Program-made: the position numbers and the translations under genes
Notes under the pieces: generated by a model
Told to the model about the DNA's origin: nothing
The model's input: the letters and a program-made list of their open reading frames with translations, nothing else
Databases searched by the model: none
Origin: Flammula alnicola
Taxonomy: Eukaryota > Basidiomycota > Agaricomycetes > Agaricales > Strophariaceae
NCBI GenBank assembly: GCA_015499995.1
Contig: JADNRV010000023.1
Span: 248,001 to 312,000, forward strand
Length of the DNA stretch: 64,000 bases
Direction of reading: 5' to 3'
In this document: positions 1 through 11,346 of the stretch, in pieces
Numbering within the stretch: the first letter of the stretch is position 1
Layout: every line of letters starts with the position of its first letter

Positions 1-1
1 C

Positions 2-861
2 GGTTTCTCAGAGGATGCACTTAACAAACAGGGCGCTGTGAAGAGACGGAATGCCGCCGTCTTGATACCCTTTTGTAATGTTCGCGGAGAACCGGGCATC
101 TTGCTTGAGATTAGAGCAAAGACACTACGGTCTCATTCCGGAGAGATTAGGTGGGTCTTAGCTCTGTCAAGTTATCACCACAATGCAACCATCATGCTCA
201 GACTCCTGTCATTTCATACAGTTTCCCCGGTGGCCGAATAGACGACGTGAGTTCCTCCCGCAGGCGGTTTTGAGGCATTTTATTAAATGCCCTCATTAGA
301 CAGATGAATCGTTAATACAAGGAGCCCTACGGGAAACTCAGGAAGAGCTGGGTATTGACCAAAGTCAAGTCGAGATGCTTGGGGAGATTGGACCACCAGA
401 GATGAATCTTCGAGGTGACATGAGGGTATGGCCGTTTGTCGTAAGTTTGCAAATTATGACACGCGGGTAAATGATGCTGAAATATACATCGAAAGGGCTT
501 TATTCATTCGGAAGATGAAAAAAGGGCCCTGGCACCTGATGAACCATTTCCTTCTCTTGATATAGACGCCCTCCGCAAGCAAGCATCCCCATCAGAAGTG
601 GGCACTATGATACACTTACCATTAAAGGCCTTTGCATCTCCAACGCGAATCCGGTCATCCATGTTTCGCGCACAGGAACCCTATTGGGCCGTTGATGTCA
701 CTGATCTCGTTCAATCAGTCCTTCCAGAGGAGGCCGTCACTGACCAGAAGGGAGAGACAGTGGATGAAGTCGGACCCGGTGTCAATGGTCGTATCGAGGT
801 TTGGGGATTGACAGGATGGTACCTTTCATTATTGATGAAAGTGTTACAAGTGTACCGATAA
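2..861 (+). CDS. PCD1: CoA-type Nudix hydrolase (PCD1/NUDT7/8-like), 5' partial
   Basis: Probable diphosphatase of coenzyme A and its derivatives, in fungi usually peroxisomal or mitochondrial. The window enters inside the gene. Four exons are readable: 2-150, 222-246, 300-440 and 496-861. Joined, they give SGEISFPGGRIDD followed by the Nudix core GALRETQEELGI; the spacing between the GG and the REtqEE helix is the longer one typical of the CoA-specific subfamily. Downstream come GPPEMNLRGDMRVWPFV and, near the end, EVWGLTGWYLSLL, which matches the usual IWGLTG C-terminus. The true start lies upstream of base 1. The stop is 35 bases from the stop of the convergent neighbour. Function is inferred from the family; CoA as substrate is likely but other nucleoside diphosphates cannot be excluded. 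Confidence 0.85.
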
Positions 862-896
862 CTCAGGAGGGCAGAAAAGGGCATGCGGCGAGATTA

Positions 897-1631
897 TTAT
901 CTCCTATGCCGCAGTGTGGCCATGGCCGTCTCGTCGTCTGTGGAGCCAGCGATTACTTTCGGGGTATCATCCGAGTCAGAGTTGGTTTCTGGGACGGGGT
1001 CCACCTTTTTATGCCGAGCAGATCGCATTTTCGTCCTAATGGTTTTGGATGTTGAACGGCGGGATAGCCAGATCATGTAAAGGCCAGCCTCTGACCCTGC
1101 CACGAGAATTGCCGCAAATAGAGCAAAGAGGACGCGCTGAACATACTTAGATTAGACAGTCGTAATTTAGAAATAGACACGACATACCCATTCGTTTTTC
1201 CAGCCTGTCCTTTCTGCTGCCCACCAAGCTGCGAATGCGACACCTCCAATGCTCAGCAAGGCGTTGAGCAAGACCGTGATAGCCTTTCTTTCTCTAATGC
1301 GGTCGGCCTCTATTTCTTCTGCTTCTTTAGGTGGGACGTAGTCGCCAAATTTGCGCTCAGGCGAAGTTGTAGTGCCAGCAAGCAGGGCTATCATTGAATA
1401 CGATTGGAAGTCCAAACCTCTGGATTTGAGGCTTTTCTGCCCTTGATCTGACCGTGCCCATTGAGAGACCGCAAAGAGGGCTTTATACGGAATGAGGGGA
1501 GGCGGAGGATGTGCGAGATACTGCTCTAGTTGATGTGCTATTTCATGGGGTAAAAGCGGACACACTGGCTTGAGGGTGTCCAGAAGGTGTGGCTCCAGCG
1601 AGATGTTGACGTCGGCAGTAGAGGTGCCCAT
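897..1631 (-). CDS. VMA12: Vma12/TMEM199-like V-ATPase assembly factor
   Basis: ER membrane factor that helps assemble the Vo sector of the vacuolar proton ATPase. Two exons, 1631-1188 and 1136-897, are joined across a 51-nt GTATGT..CAG intron. The N-terminal half is soluble (LLPHEIAHQLEQYLAHP). Then comes the family region with a conserved Lys/Arg-rich stretch (EADRIRERKAITVLLNALLS) leading into two membrane spans: LLSIGGVAFAAWWAA, and after the splice RVLFALFAAILVAGSEAGLY. The C-terminal tail is charged and cytosolic in style. About 225 residues, normal for the family. Start taken as the first ATG, GTSTADVNISLEPH following. The gene converges with the Nudix gene. Confidence 0.78.
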
Positions 1632-1825
1632 AGTGGCAAAGATGAAACGCGGGAGATTGTGTTAGTCCCGGTGAAAAGTGTTGGAAGCAAGTGACAGGCG
1701 TCAAAACAGCAAACAGCATGCTTGTCAATTCTCTCATCGGTGACGGCGGTGCTATATGTAAGCGTAGGCTCTCTGAAAAGAATTAACCCACACCCCTCCT
1801 TCCCTTCCCCTTCTGCGGCCATCAT

Positions 1826-4156
1826 ATGGATTATACTCAGGGCTCTGCTGTTGCGGCCCAATTCCGGCAGGCTTGCACAGACTTCGACATCAAGGATAAG
1901 CGCAGGATACGTTCGATCATCGGCACTCTCGACCTCACAGCCCAATATCTTGCTCGGAGCGACATCATCAGGTATACAAACTCATCAATAACGCGCCTCA
2001 CGCTCATCTAGATAATGTAGGATAGAAGCTGGAGCAGATCTTAAGCTATGGACAGACCTGCGCAAGCTCTGGCGCGACCTCACTCGCACTCAGCTCTCAT
2101 TCTGGGAAAACGATGATTCGGACGAAGAGGACGAGGAAAACGAAGAAATAGACTCTGGGGGTGGCCTCCGTGCGATGTGCACTTGCTTGGCCAAGTTCAC
2201 GAGAAATCTAGTGGCAGGAGTTCCAGGCAATCAGCTGCGCGCATAGTGAGTTTGCCTTGCCGGAATCTAATCATCTTTCATCATTTTCCCCGTTTCCACC
2301 CAAGACCAAAAAGGGTGGCAGCCATCACTGATACCCTTATTCGTTGCAGTGAAAATGAGCCTGATATGCGACGCCTCCTTCATTTCTACACGTCGTGGTC
2401 TGCCATGGAGGACAGCGAATGTGAGTCTTCTGTCAATCTTCTGCATTGCCTTCGGAGAAAAACCTTGTGCTCATTTCATTTTCTTGTCATAGCCGTTGCT
2501 ACGGCGCGTGTCCTCACCCAGGCCTTATCGAACACGGTCACAGCCAATGACGCGCTCGTGGCGAGATTGTGGGAGACATACATGAACCTTCCCGAAGATC
2601 AAGTTGTCCTCATGTCCGTATGATTCTGTTCCAAATTCTACACAGACGAACTCACGCTGGTCCGAACAAACTAGTCGACTGTTGGGATCTCCAGATGCAC
2701 GCACGCTGTTGACTACTCTGATATTCATTTTGAACTGCATACATGGAAGTAGGAAACGAACGTGAGTCTTTGACTGATCCGGGTTGTTGATACGTCCTGA
2801 CACATACGTATTTTTAGGCAACTACTAGTTAAGACCAAGGTTGGAGTGCGCATATGCATTGGGCTTCTGGACAATATGGTTAATCTGCACGAAGCAGATG
2901 AGGGTAGTGAAGGAGCCAAAGCGTTTGATATTGGGTGAGTACACATTAGAAGTTGATTACCCGGTTCTTGAGCTAACAAATAGGCAAGATATGCTATATT
3001 CACTCAATTTATCGAAGAAGGCTTCGTTCCAGACTTGTACAAAAAATTCACAATGTCAGTTCCCTTGACCAGATGCACTGATTCATACTAATCATTTGCT
3101 CAGAACGAACGAGATTGTAACTCCTCATCAAACCACGCTTCTGAAACTTGTCGACTCGTATCTCCAAGCGACGCAACTAAACCCCACGAGCATCCAAATC
3201 CCTGATATTCTTAGAACACATGAATCACTGGGATCGTTCTTGGCGAAGCGCTTCTTTACCCTTTCAGAATATGCGCAGAAGGCAATGCATCGTGCGCTTG
3301 GGATGGTGCCCACATCAAAAAAGGCAGAGTCAAGCGAGGATAGCGTGACAGGGAGGACTTCATCAGACTCGACATCATCGTCGGGGAAATCTGGCAGCCC
3401 TTCACCCTCGTCCTCGTCAGTACCTTCCGCGCCTCCTCAAGAGCTTGATGTGATGCTGCCTAAGGTCTGCGAAGCCCTTGTTCTCGTCACTCAGTGCATC
3501 GTCACGATATGTTTGGAGGCAGAGGAACAACAGACGCGCCTTGAGGAAGGGATTTCGACATATGTATCGTTCACGAACATGAAGAGTTACTTCATCCAGA
3601 AGAAGCATTCAGAACAGGGTGTCGTAGAGAACTTGATTGGTGAGCTCCTTTCTTTTATTTTGTCGTTGTTATGAAGCAATGCTAACAAGAATATAGAGCT
3701 GCTGCACCTGTTTGATGTTTTTCTTCCACGCATCCAATTCGGCAAACCCGTCAATCCTGATGGGACGCCAATGACAGCAGCGTCCTCTGTTGCTGCTGAC
3801 GGCTCCGGCTTCTCTTACTTGAAGCGCGACCTGGTACGACTGCTAGGAGTTTTGTCCCATGGTATGAAAGATGTACAGGATCGTACAAGAGAGGCTGGCG
3901 GCCTTCCGGTAGTTATGAACTTGTGCGTTATTGACGAGAGAAATCCATGTATGTCATATTTCTATCTATGTGATGATGCTTATGCTGACGGTCCAAATTC
4001 ATATGTGCAGATCTTCGCGAGCATGCTGTTTTCACTTTGCATAATTTATTGAAGAGCAATCCGGAAAACCAGAAATTTGTGGACAGTATAAAACCTTCCC
4101 AAGAGTGGGACGAAGATGGGACTCTGAAGACTAAAGTAGGAGCCACACTGAAGTAG
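1826..4156 (+). CDS. ATXN10: Ataxin-10 homologue (Ctr86-like), armadillo-type repeat protein
   Basis: Conserved helical-repeat protein; in animals ataxin-10 acts in cytokinesis and cell survival, in yeast the homologue is Ctr86. The diagnostic part is the C-terminal ataxin-10 domain: FSYLKRDLVRLLGVLSH, then REAGGLPVVMNLCVIDERNP, and across an intron YLREHAVFTLHNLLKSN, ending at VGATLK and a TAG stop. Upstream exons carry helical-repeat sequence (LLVKTKVGVRICIGLLDNM) interrupted by an acidic stretch and a Ser/Pro-rich insert around 3330-3430. About ten exons with ordinary GT..AG borders; every exon junction I tested keeps frame. The ATG at 1826 (MDYTQGSAV) is the first in frame in this exon; a short upstream exon cannot be excluded. 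Confidence 0.85.
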
Positions 4157-4326
4157 TTGACTTTCATATTTAAACTTTTTTTATCTTTGCACATATATGC
4201 ATTGGATATTATTGTAATCATTCATATTATATACATACGTACAGGAAAGCAAATGTACATTCACAATGGACAAGGAGCTAGAAATACTAGATCTAGTATA
4301 GGTGCATCGTTTTGCCGGGATTCCGA

Positions 4327-6131
4327 TTATTCTTCCTCCTCTTCTTCGAACGCAATAGCGCGTTTACTCGTGACGCGCCGTACCTTGAACTCCTCGCCGT
4401 CCTCTTCCTCCTCGCTCTCCACCTCCATCGCACCCGCGCCTTGATCCGTGTCTTCTTCGTCTTCGTCGGCGACTCTCTTCAATTTTTTGCTCTCAGGACC
4501 ACGGCTCTTTTTCTCCGCAGCGGCTTGCTTCTCCAAGGTAGCCTCCATCCGCTCCAGATCATCCTCTGCCTCGCTCGCTTCCCTAGGACGTTTTTTACGA
4601 GGCCCAGAACCCTCTCCGTCCTCGTCTGATTCGTCTGGAACGACAAAGTCGTCTGCCTGGTAGTCCTCTTCGCGTTTCTCTTCCCCAGATTTTCGCTTCG
4701 ACTTGCGCGGCGTCCCACCAAGGCCCATACCTTCATCCTCGTCCTCGTCGGACCCACCACCATACATCCCAACCCGCTCGTCCTCGTCGTCGCTCCACAT
4801 GACGTCGTGGTCCTGCGCACGTCGGTAGTTGCGCCTCTTGCGCGCGCCGCCGAGCCCATCGCGGTCGTCCGTCTTCTTCTTCGCCTTCTTCGCGCTCTGC
4901 TTCATCAGGTCCATCTTCTCGCGCTCGGGGTCGACAGTCGGCTCCGGCGCGATCCGCAGCCTCGCGATCTGCTTGTGCTTTTGCTCCACGGCGCGGACCA
5001 GCATGCGGTGCGTCTCCGACTGCATGCCCGTCGGGCGGAGACTCATGTAGCCCGTGATGACGGCCTCGGACTGGAGGACCTGCGACCGTTTGTGCTGCGC
5101 GACGAGGTAGGTCAGGCCTTGAGATTTGCCGGGGGTTGCGGGTGGTCCTGATGGGTTTGCTTGGGACTGGGACTGGGACTGGGACTGGGACTGAGATTGA
5201 GATGACGGAGGCACACCGAGTGTTTGCCGTGGAATGGAGGCCGAAGTGTCGATGGACTGACTAATGTCGAACAGTTCTTTACCGAGACGAAGACTCAGAG
5301 TCCCGTCTGACCAGCGGATTATACGGCTATTCGACTCTTTCACCTGTACGTATATAAATAAAAGGCCGTTAATTAATGCTCGATGTATAACAAGTGTCAT
5401 ACTGACGTCTTGGCCGCTTGGGTCTTTCGTCCAGCGCCAACGAATAGTATTTTCGACCTTGAGTTTGATGCTCATGGTTCTTTCACGCCCTGAATCGCCA
5501 TGAAGGAGTTCCTCCTCTTCATGTTCGGGCCCCATGTATGTATCAGAGTGGAACGGCTTCGAGTCCACTTTCACATAATTGGGCGTACGGATGACCCAAT
5601 TCTATTCACGACCACATATCAGGAACTATGACTTGTATTCCGAGAAAAGCTATGAGGAACTCACGTCGCCATCTGACGATTTTGGAACAGGAAGGTTCGG
5701 AAACTTGACTTCAGCTTCCTTGACCTCAATGGCCATTTCCGGTGGCAGGTCCTCTTCTTCATATTCCAGAGCCTGCCGACGCTCTCTCTCGGGAGACGGC
5801 AGTCGCTCAGAGTCCGGTCCGGACGCAGTGGGCGATGCAGCAGCAGGTCTAAATTCCGGGAAAATGATAAGAAACTCTGCATGCACGGCACGGGTGTGCA
5901 AAATGGAGGAGAAATAAATGGCTATACAGACATGGCATGTCGCTGTTCCTCCACATCGTTGTCATTCCCAAAAAGATCGGACATCTCCTCATCCTGGTCG
6001 TCCTGGTCGTCTTCTGATTTTGGAGAATGAGGCGTGGAGGTCATTTCGATGTCGTCGGAGGGTCGGCTGGTCTGGTTTCTGTCCTGATTAGGATGTGGGT
6101 AGGCGTCCAAAGCACCGGCGAGACTTGACAT
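4327..6131 (-). CDS. LEO1: LEO1, Paf1 transcription elongation complex subunit
   Basis: Nuclear subunit of the Paf1 complex, which travels with RNA polymerase II and promotes histone H2B ubiquitination. Acidic N-terminus (DDQDDQDEEMSDLFGND), then the LEO1 core over several exons: RQALEYEEEDLPPEMA, VKFPNLPVPKSSDGD, the splice-joined NWVIRTPNYVKVDSKPF, ENTIRWRWTKDPSGQD and KESNSRIIRWSDGTLSLRLG. Those last elements are the family hallmark. A Ser-Gln dipeptide repeat (5163-5201) follows, then QHKRSQVLQSEAVITGYMSL, and a long Lys/Glu/Asp-rich C-terminal tail ending EEEEEE before the stop at 4327. Start MSSLAGALDAYPHP at 6131. An adjacent TATATA-type element near 6160 and the divergent neighbour about 700 bases away suggest separate promoters. 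Confidence 0.93.
5163..5201 (+). repeat. Hexanucleotide repeat inside LEO1 coding Ser-Gln dipeptides
   Basis: About five near-perfect GGACTG units, followed by degenerate ones. On the minus strand they encode alternating Ser-Gln between the LEO1 core and its charged tail. SQ dipeptides are the minimal target of ATM/ATR-type kinases, but here the repeat is more simply a slippage-prone linker. Confidence 0.8.
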
Positions 6132-6828
6132 TGCCCTTGAAGCAGTGCGCTGTGAGTGTTATATAGACGAAGTGAGCAGAGCGACAGGCGCCAACGCTCG
6201 AACGCTGTTCAACGAATTTCTGGATGGAAGCACGTGAGGGTGTGCCACACAAATGGGGGAATCCTTACGCACAGCCAAACACAGCTCTTTTTCTCTTCCA
6301 ACACCCAATATCCTTCGAGTTCGTCTTCTACAATCTTATATATATATGCTATCATGTCGCGATAGATGCTCTGTGCTGTCTAATGTCAAGATTAAGTCTG
6401 AACTTTTTTTGCAGCTTTTCACTGCAGTTGAAAGATTATTGATGTATTTTTGAAATAGGATGCTGTGCTCTTTCTGGAATGAATCCTGTGCAGTTATCCT
6501 GTGCATCCTCTCCCTTCGAAAAACGTATATCCGCTTGACTCGTGCACACCTCTCACCCCGTCAATCGTTACCTCTTTGGGCTGACATGCGACCTCAACAC
6601 GCTGGTCCCCTTCACCAAATCCGAATGATTTTTTCCATTTGCCTTTTCCCAACACCGAGGCTGAGCTTATTGCATCCTCCCAATGTGTTCGACAGTACGG
6701 CGGCAACCAAGATAGATTTCATTCCTTTTCCCGAAATGGGTTCCCCCATCTGAACTTCGGAATTTCGTTCCAAGTACCGTCGTATAAGTATCCCAACAAT
6801 GCTGTGGTTTTCTTCACTTTTATCAACC
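6132..6828. other. Divergent intergenic region between LEO1 and the conserved orphan gene
   Basis: No convincing coding exon. A TATATATATAT run at about 6337-6347 and pyrimidine-rich tracts around 6290-6330 are compatible with a promoter or 5' untranslated exon of the rightward gene that starts at 6829. Confidence 0.4.
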
Positions 6829-8468
6829 ATGGCCACCTCCCTCCTCTTCTCTCAGGACATGATGTCGACGTATACCACCTTGACAACCGGTCCAAAACAG
6901 TGAGTCACCTAACTGTTATATACGGGCCGTTTCTCAACTTCACAATTACTTCCAGACCTCAAACATTATCACCGATTACACCCTCTAGGACTACTTTTGG
7001 GACCGACTTTGACCACTGGTTAAGCCAACAACAAGCGCAGCGACCAACTACCCAGCACGCACCCCGCGTTATGTCAAACGTCAATAATTCATTCGTCAGT
7101 TCTTCATATCCATCTTTCGAGTCATCCGCAACTTACTTACGCGACTTTCTCTCTAGTCGCAGTCGAATCAGAGTGCCGATGACTTGCTGAATGAGTATAC
7201 CTTTACGACTGAGAACCATGACCATGACGACTTCAACTCGCTATCATGGGCAACTCCCCATCCCCTCTACCAACAAGCGGGACTACCGCTGCAACTACCA
7301 GTGCAACCAACAGCTCAACAGGCTCGTTTGAGTCCATCGCCTACCTACAATGAGAATTGGCAGGATTACCCTTTTAATGGCTCTAGCGATCAGACCTCGT
7401 CTCCTTCTTACATGTTAGGAAACTACTCTCCGGATTCTCACATCCAAACCTTGAGCCCGTACACGATGCCGCCAAGGACGCCTTCGAGCCTCCCTCAGAT
7501 TTCTCCCGTTAGGTCCGATCAATCCTTGTCTCCCTTGTACTCCGCATCACCTCGTCTTCCGTCGCCCTCCACTCCAGGCAGTACTACCCAGTCGTTCATG
7601 CCCTCGCCTACTTTAAGTGACATGAACAACATGCTGGTGCTCGACCAGCAAGCCTCTTCATCTAATGTTCGTGATCTGACGCCTACGCCCGAAAATGTCC
7701 ACTTATTCTATTTACAGCCCGAGAAGGCACGTTACACACACCGTGAGCAACTTCAGAAGTTCCGAGAGGCGCTCAGTCTTCCGATGGACGGGGCTGGGCC
7801 ATTTTTGCCTCAACAAATGTATAAGCCCCACACGACTAGCGACCGCAAACGCTACGTCGAGGAGGTCTTGCTTGAAGGTCCTCTTTACTTCATCTCTGAG
7901 CATCCCCAACAGTACGGGATTCTTCTCAAAGACGCCTTGCACTTCCGGACAAAGAAGCTCCGCGACCGCGATCAGGTCGTATTCGAAGGACGCGGGCCCA
8001 GCGTCTCCATTCGTCTCGAAGTAAGCATGGCTTTCACGGTTAAACTATTACCTTTCTAATTTTTTTTTCTTCCCTTAGTGGCCTGGGTACAGACAATGGA
8101 GCCGACAGATCCCAACCAAGGACTTCCGGAGCCCTCCTCAGCCCATTACGCTCGCGAAACTCGCCAAGAACGTCGCGAAGTGCGTTCAGAGATTCATGCT
8201 CGACCGTAAGAACCTCCCAATGGAAGAAGACGCGGACCCGCGATGGAAGATCGGCGACGGGCCTGACGACATCAAGCTCGAGGACCTCATCCTCGTCAGC
8301 ATCCATCACGTCTCGCTTGGAAGTTGGCAGCCCCATCTCAGGCTCGTGCGCCCCCTTCGTCCGCGCCAAATCAACACCAATACCATGACCTTGCCTCCGA
8401 CGCTTCCCCCGACGCCTGTCACAGCGTCCAACACTTCGCCGCCCACGTTGAACTTCGCTCAACTGTAG
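6829..8468 (+). CDS. Conserved basidiomycete protein of unknown function, P/S/Q-rich N-terminus
   Basis: I do not know a named family or function. The ATG at 6829 begins MATSLLFSQDMMSTYTTL; at least four exons are joined by clean introns (donors near 6899, 7094 and 8023). The N-terminal half is low-complexity, rich in Ser, Pro, Gln and Thr (SPTYNENWQDYPFNGSS; LSPYTMPPRTPSSLPQ), like an unstructured activation-type region. The C-terminal half looks folded and is the sort of sequence I recall as strongly conserved across mushroom genomes: PEKARYTHREQLQKFREAL, VLLEGPLYFISEHPQQYG, GPSVSIRLEWPGYRQWSRQI and LEDLILVSIHHVSLGSWQPH. No DNA-binding motif, signal peptide or membrane span is visible. The layout suggests a nuclear or regulatory protein, but that is inference only. 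Confidence 0.75.
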
Positions 8469-9836
8469 CCATGGCTAGGATGTGGCTGGATTCATTTCTT
8501 GCTCTTTCTTTCTCAGCGCCTAATCTCTCGCCTCTATGTTTAGTTTCCTCTCTCTTTCGATTCTATCTTGTGCACGAAAACGTATTCAGCTCCCATCTTC
8601 GAGTCTCCATCCATTCTATCTATCGTGTTGTGCTTTATAGCCTTCCCACTTGTCTTGATACTAAATCCAAAGTCCTACTGTAGCCCTAGATCAACGACCC
8701 CTCGCATACTACCCATCATCATAATCTGATACCTCCGTAATATCCTAACGTATGTTAGGATTGAAAGTGTGCTCTTTTCTTTTTTCTTTTGAAATTCTTC
8801 GCTTGCTTTCGTTTTGTTCTCGACATTTGCTTATAGAGGAGAAACGGACGCACCGCTGTCTAAACAAAAAAAATATACAAATGATTCATCGAGAGATATT
8901 CGATGGTCGTAGATTCAAAACCTCTTGATGTGGTTGTCAAGTATTCGATGCAATCAAGTCTTTAACCTTGCTGGCAGGCTCGCGTACCACTCAAGGAGTC
9001 TACTTCGAATGCTTCAGGCTCAGCATAGAGCTGTATTCTGACGCTATATCGCACTTGATGGCAGGCATTCGTCGTTGGTGTCGCAGTTCGCGAGCGAGTC
9101 GCTAGCCCGACATGCGAAGAGCAGCCTAGCAGGCATAGCCAGGCATGGCCCTTAGTATATACTCTTCACCAGTTATGATATACGCAAGTAGACAAGACAG
9201 TCTCAGTAAAGTTCGAAAACTTTCTCTGAGGTACTAGTACTATCATTTCCCCCGAGTGTGAAACCTTAATTCATTACCTTGCCATTCCTCCACGACGAAT
9301 AAGCCTCTGACCCCAAAACTTTCAGGGAAGATCGGGTTTTGCTTGTTCTACGCGACTGTGTATTTTATTTCATTTTATGCTGAGAATAGGGCACAGTAGA
9401 ACTACTAGAAGCTTCCCGGACCCCAAAAAGGTGTAATATCCAGGAGTTTGAAAAATTTGACGCAGAAAATCCGTGAAGTTGTCTCTTTTAAAAAATTGAT
9501 ATTCGTAAACAGTATATAGAAACTAAGATATCTGTGAAATTTGAGAAGGAGAGGTTGAGAATTGAAGGAGAAAAACGGATTTTTAAACTCCTGGAATTTT
9601 CAAACTCGTGGAAAATGATACGTCCAGGAAAGATGAAAGATTTATGTCATACACGTAATCGAGTGGCACCAAAAACAAAACTACAACGATAACTCGATGA
9701 AAGCTATGTGGAACGCAGGCTAAGGATACAAGGAATTTCGACACGACATGAAGAAGCAGAGGGTTACCCGAAAGACCCGAGGTAGCCTAACGGTAGGCGT
9801 CGACCATGCTTAGGCTTTGACTTGTGTTTGTGCTGC
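8469..9836. other. Intergenic region with no supported gene
   Basis: AT-rich 3' flank of the upstream gene followed by about 1 kb without a credible exon. Around 9440 and 9588 a short motif CCAGGAGTTT occurs in opposite orientation (second copy AAACTCCTGG), about 150 bases apart. This could be a remnant of a small inverted-repeat element but is too short to call. Confidence 0.3.
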
Positions 9837-11346
9837 TTATTCAAGTTCAAGCAACTGTTTGCGCATTGCCTCCAACTCTTTCTCCGCTGCCTTCCTTGCC
9901 TCAGCCTCTCTCTCTGTGTCTGCCTCCGCTGCCTTCCTTGCCTCTGTCTCTCTCTTCCTTGCCTCTGCTTCTCTCTCTCTGTCTGCCTCCGCTGCCTTCC
10001 TTGCCTCTGTCTCTCTCTTCCTTGCCTCTGCTTCTCTCTCTCTGTCCGCCTCCGCTGCCTTCCTTGCCTCTGTCTCTCTCTTCCTTGCCTCTGCTTCTCT
10101 CTCTCTGTCCGCCTCCGCTGCCTTCCTTGCCTCTGTCTCTCTCTTCCTTGCCTCTGTCTCTCTCTTCCTTGCCTCTGTCTCTCTCTTCCTTGCCTCTGCC
10201 TCTCTGTCTCTGTCCGCTTCCGCCGCCTTCCTTGCCTCTGCCTCTCGCGCTCTCTCTTCTTTGGCTCGCTGTATCGCTCGCGCATCCGTCGATGTTTTAG
10301 CCTCTAACTCCTGGAGTCGTAATTTTTGCTGTCGCTCTTCATCTTCCTCGGCTTCTCGTTTCTTGACCTAAGAAGCAGATCAATTGATAGATTGTAGATC
10401 AAAACAGTTTCGAACATACCGCCCTCTCAAATTCTTTAAGACGTTGGACCAATGTTGCTTCCATCGAGTTAACAACATCTTGCCGGATTTTATGAATAGC
10501 GATCCGGTAGTACTTCCCGCTACGAGGATGAAAGCAGAAGTCCGAATCACCCTCGGTGGGGCTGGCCGATCTGACAGCCATGAAATCGAAGTTTTGTTGC
10601 TTGGCGATAACGCAGGCGATGACGTTAGAATACCAATAGCATTGGGCGTTGAAAAGGTTGTATAACGTCTCTTCATCGTGGACCACTTTGGAGAGGATAG
10701 CTAGGTGGGCGAGAGGCATGGGTGTTTCTCGCCCTGCTAATGATAGCGACGCGATCAACTCGTCCGTCTTTTTTGAAGAATCGTCGTACAGCATGACAAC
10801 ATCGACCGCAGATCCAACCTTTTTGATATACCTGTCCTTGAGTGTCTTGAATGCGGAACTGGAGTGTTCCGGGAGATTTTTAGGGTCTACCCCATTACCG
10901 AGCACGACATTCGGAGCGGAAGTCCACAGACCGCTCTTGTCAGTGTCCTGATCAGCTTGGGCGAGGTGAGCCTTTTGTATCTCGGTAAGAACAGGCTTTC
11001 GATTCTCGTCGAAGGCGTCTCGACCGCGTTCAATGCGAAGCCGTATCTCTCCCATGTCCCCATGTTTCACGGTTGCAACGAGGTACTCGTGCTGCGAGCC
11101 AGCCGGTTCTTTGTATCGTGCGATATGTGTCACCTCCCACTCACGAGAGACAGGGTTCGACAGATAGGCAGCCGTAACGAGTTTGGCCCAAACCTCGACC
11201 TGAAAGTGCGATTTTTTGTCAGGAAATACGGAGTGTGTTGCGCTGTAATCCTCTGGTAGGGATCCCATTCCGAGTGCGTTAAAGAGAGGGCGAAAAAAAG
11301 ATCGTAGCGAGTTTGGGATTGCGAACATGTTTTTAAACGAGGTCAA
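9837..11346 (-). CDS. Uncharacterised agaricomycete protein with charged coiled-coil tail (paralogue A)
   Basis: Exon 1 (11346-10420) encodes a compact N-terminal domain of about 309 residues; exon 2 (10367-9837), after a GTATGT..TAG intron, encodes a highly charged Arg/Glu/Ala-rich helical tail ending KELEAMRKQLLELE and TAA. Key parts of the domain: REWEVTHIARYKEP, SQHEYLVATVKHGDMGEI, PLAHLAILSKVVHDEETLYN, then LFNAQCYWYSNVIACVIAKQ. I recognise this as an agaricomycete-specific family often ending in such a tail, with no assigned function. His86 and Cys236 sit in contexts reminiscent of LRAT/PPPDE-type (permuted papain-like) enzymes; that is a hypothesis. Paralogue B lies at 37370. No signal peptide is seen, so the protein is probably cytosolic or nuclear. 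The start could be the internal MFAI, where B starts. Confidence 0.8.
9888..10250 (+). repeat. Coding minisatellite in the tail of paralogue A (63-nt and 21-nt periods)
   Basis: Four copies of a 63-nt unit begin near 9928, 9991, 10054 and 10117, each built of three 21-nt subunits. Extra 21-nt subunits follow at about 10137-10200. Since 21 nt equals seven residues, the array adds whole heptads (minus-strand reading REAEARK, RETEARK, KAAEADR) and lengthens the coiled coil without shifting phase. It also leaves several other frames open, which produces spurious long reading frames on both strands. Confidence 0.9.

Noticed and set aside
4312..5151. Plus-strand frames opposite LEO1
   Set aside because: Antisense of an acidic/basic low-complexity coding tail; the minus strand carries the recognised family.
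9430..9610. Short inverted CCAGGAGTTT / AAACTCCTGG pair
   Set aside because: Ten bases at 150-base spacing can arise by chance; no target-site duplication or longer arms.
9817..10371. Long plus-strand open frames (158-184 codons) rich in Leu/Pro/Ser over the repeat array
   Set aside because: They are shadows of the 63/21-nt repeat that encodes the tail of the minus-strand paralogue A; composition is pure repeat and no other gene signal is present.
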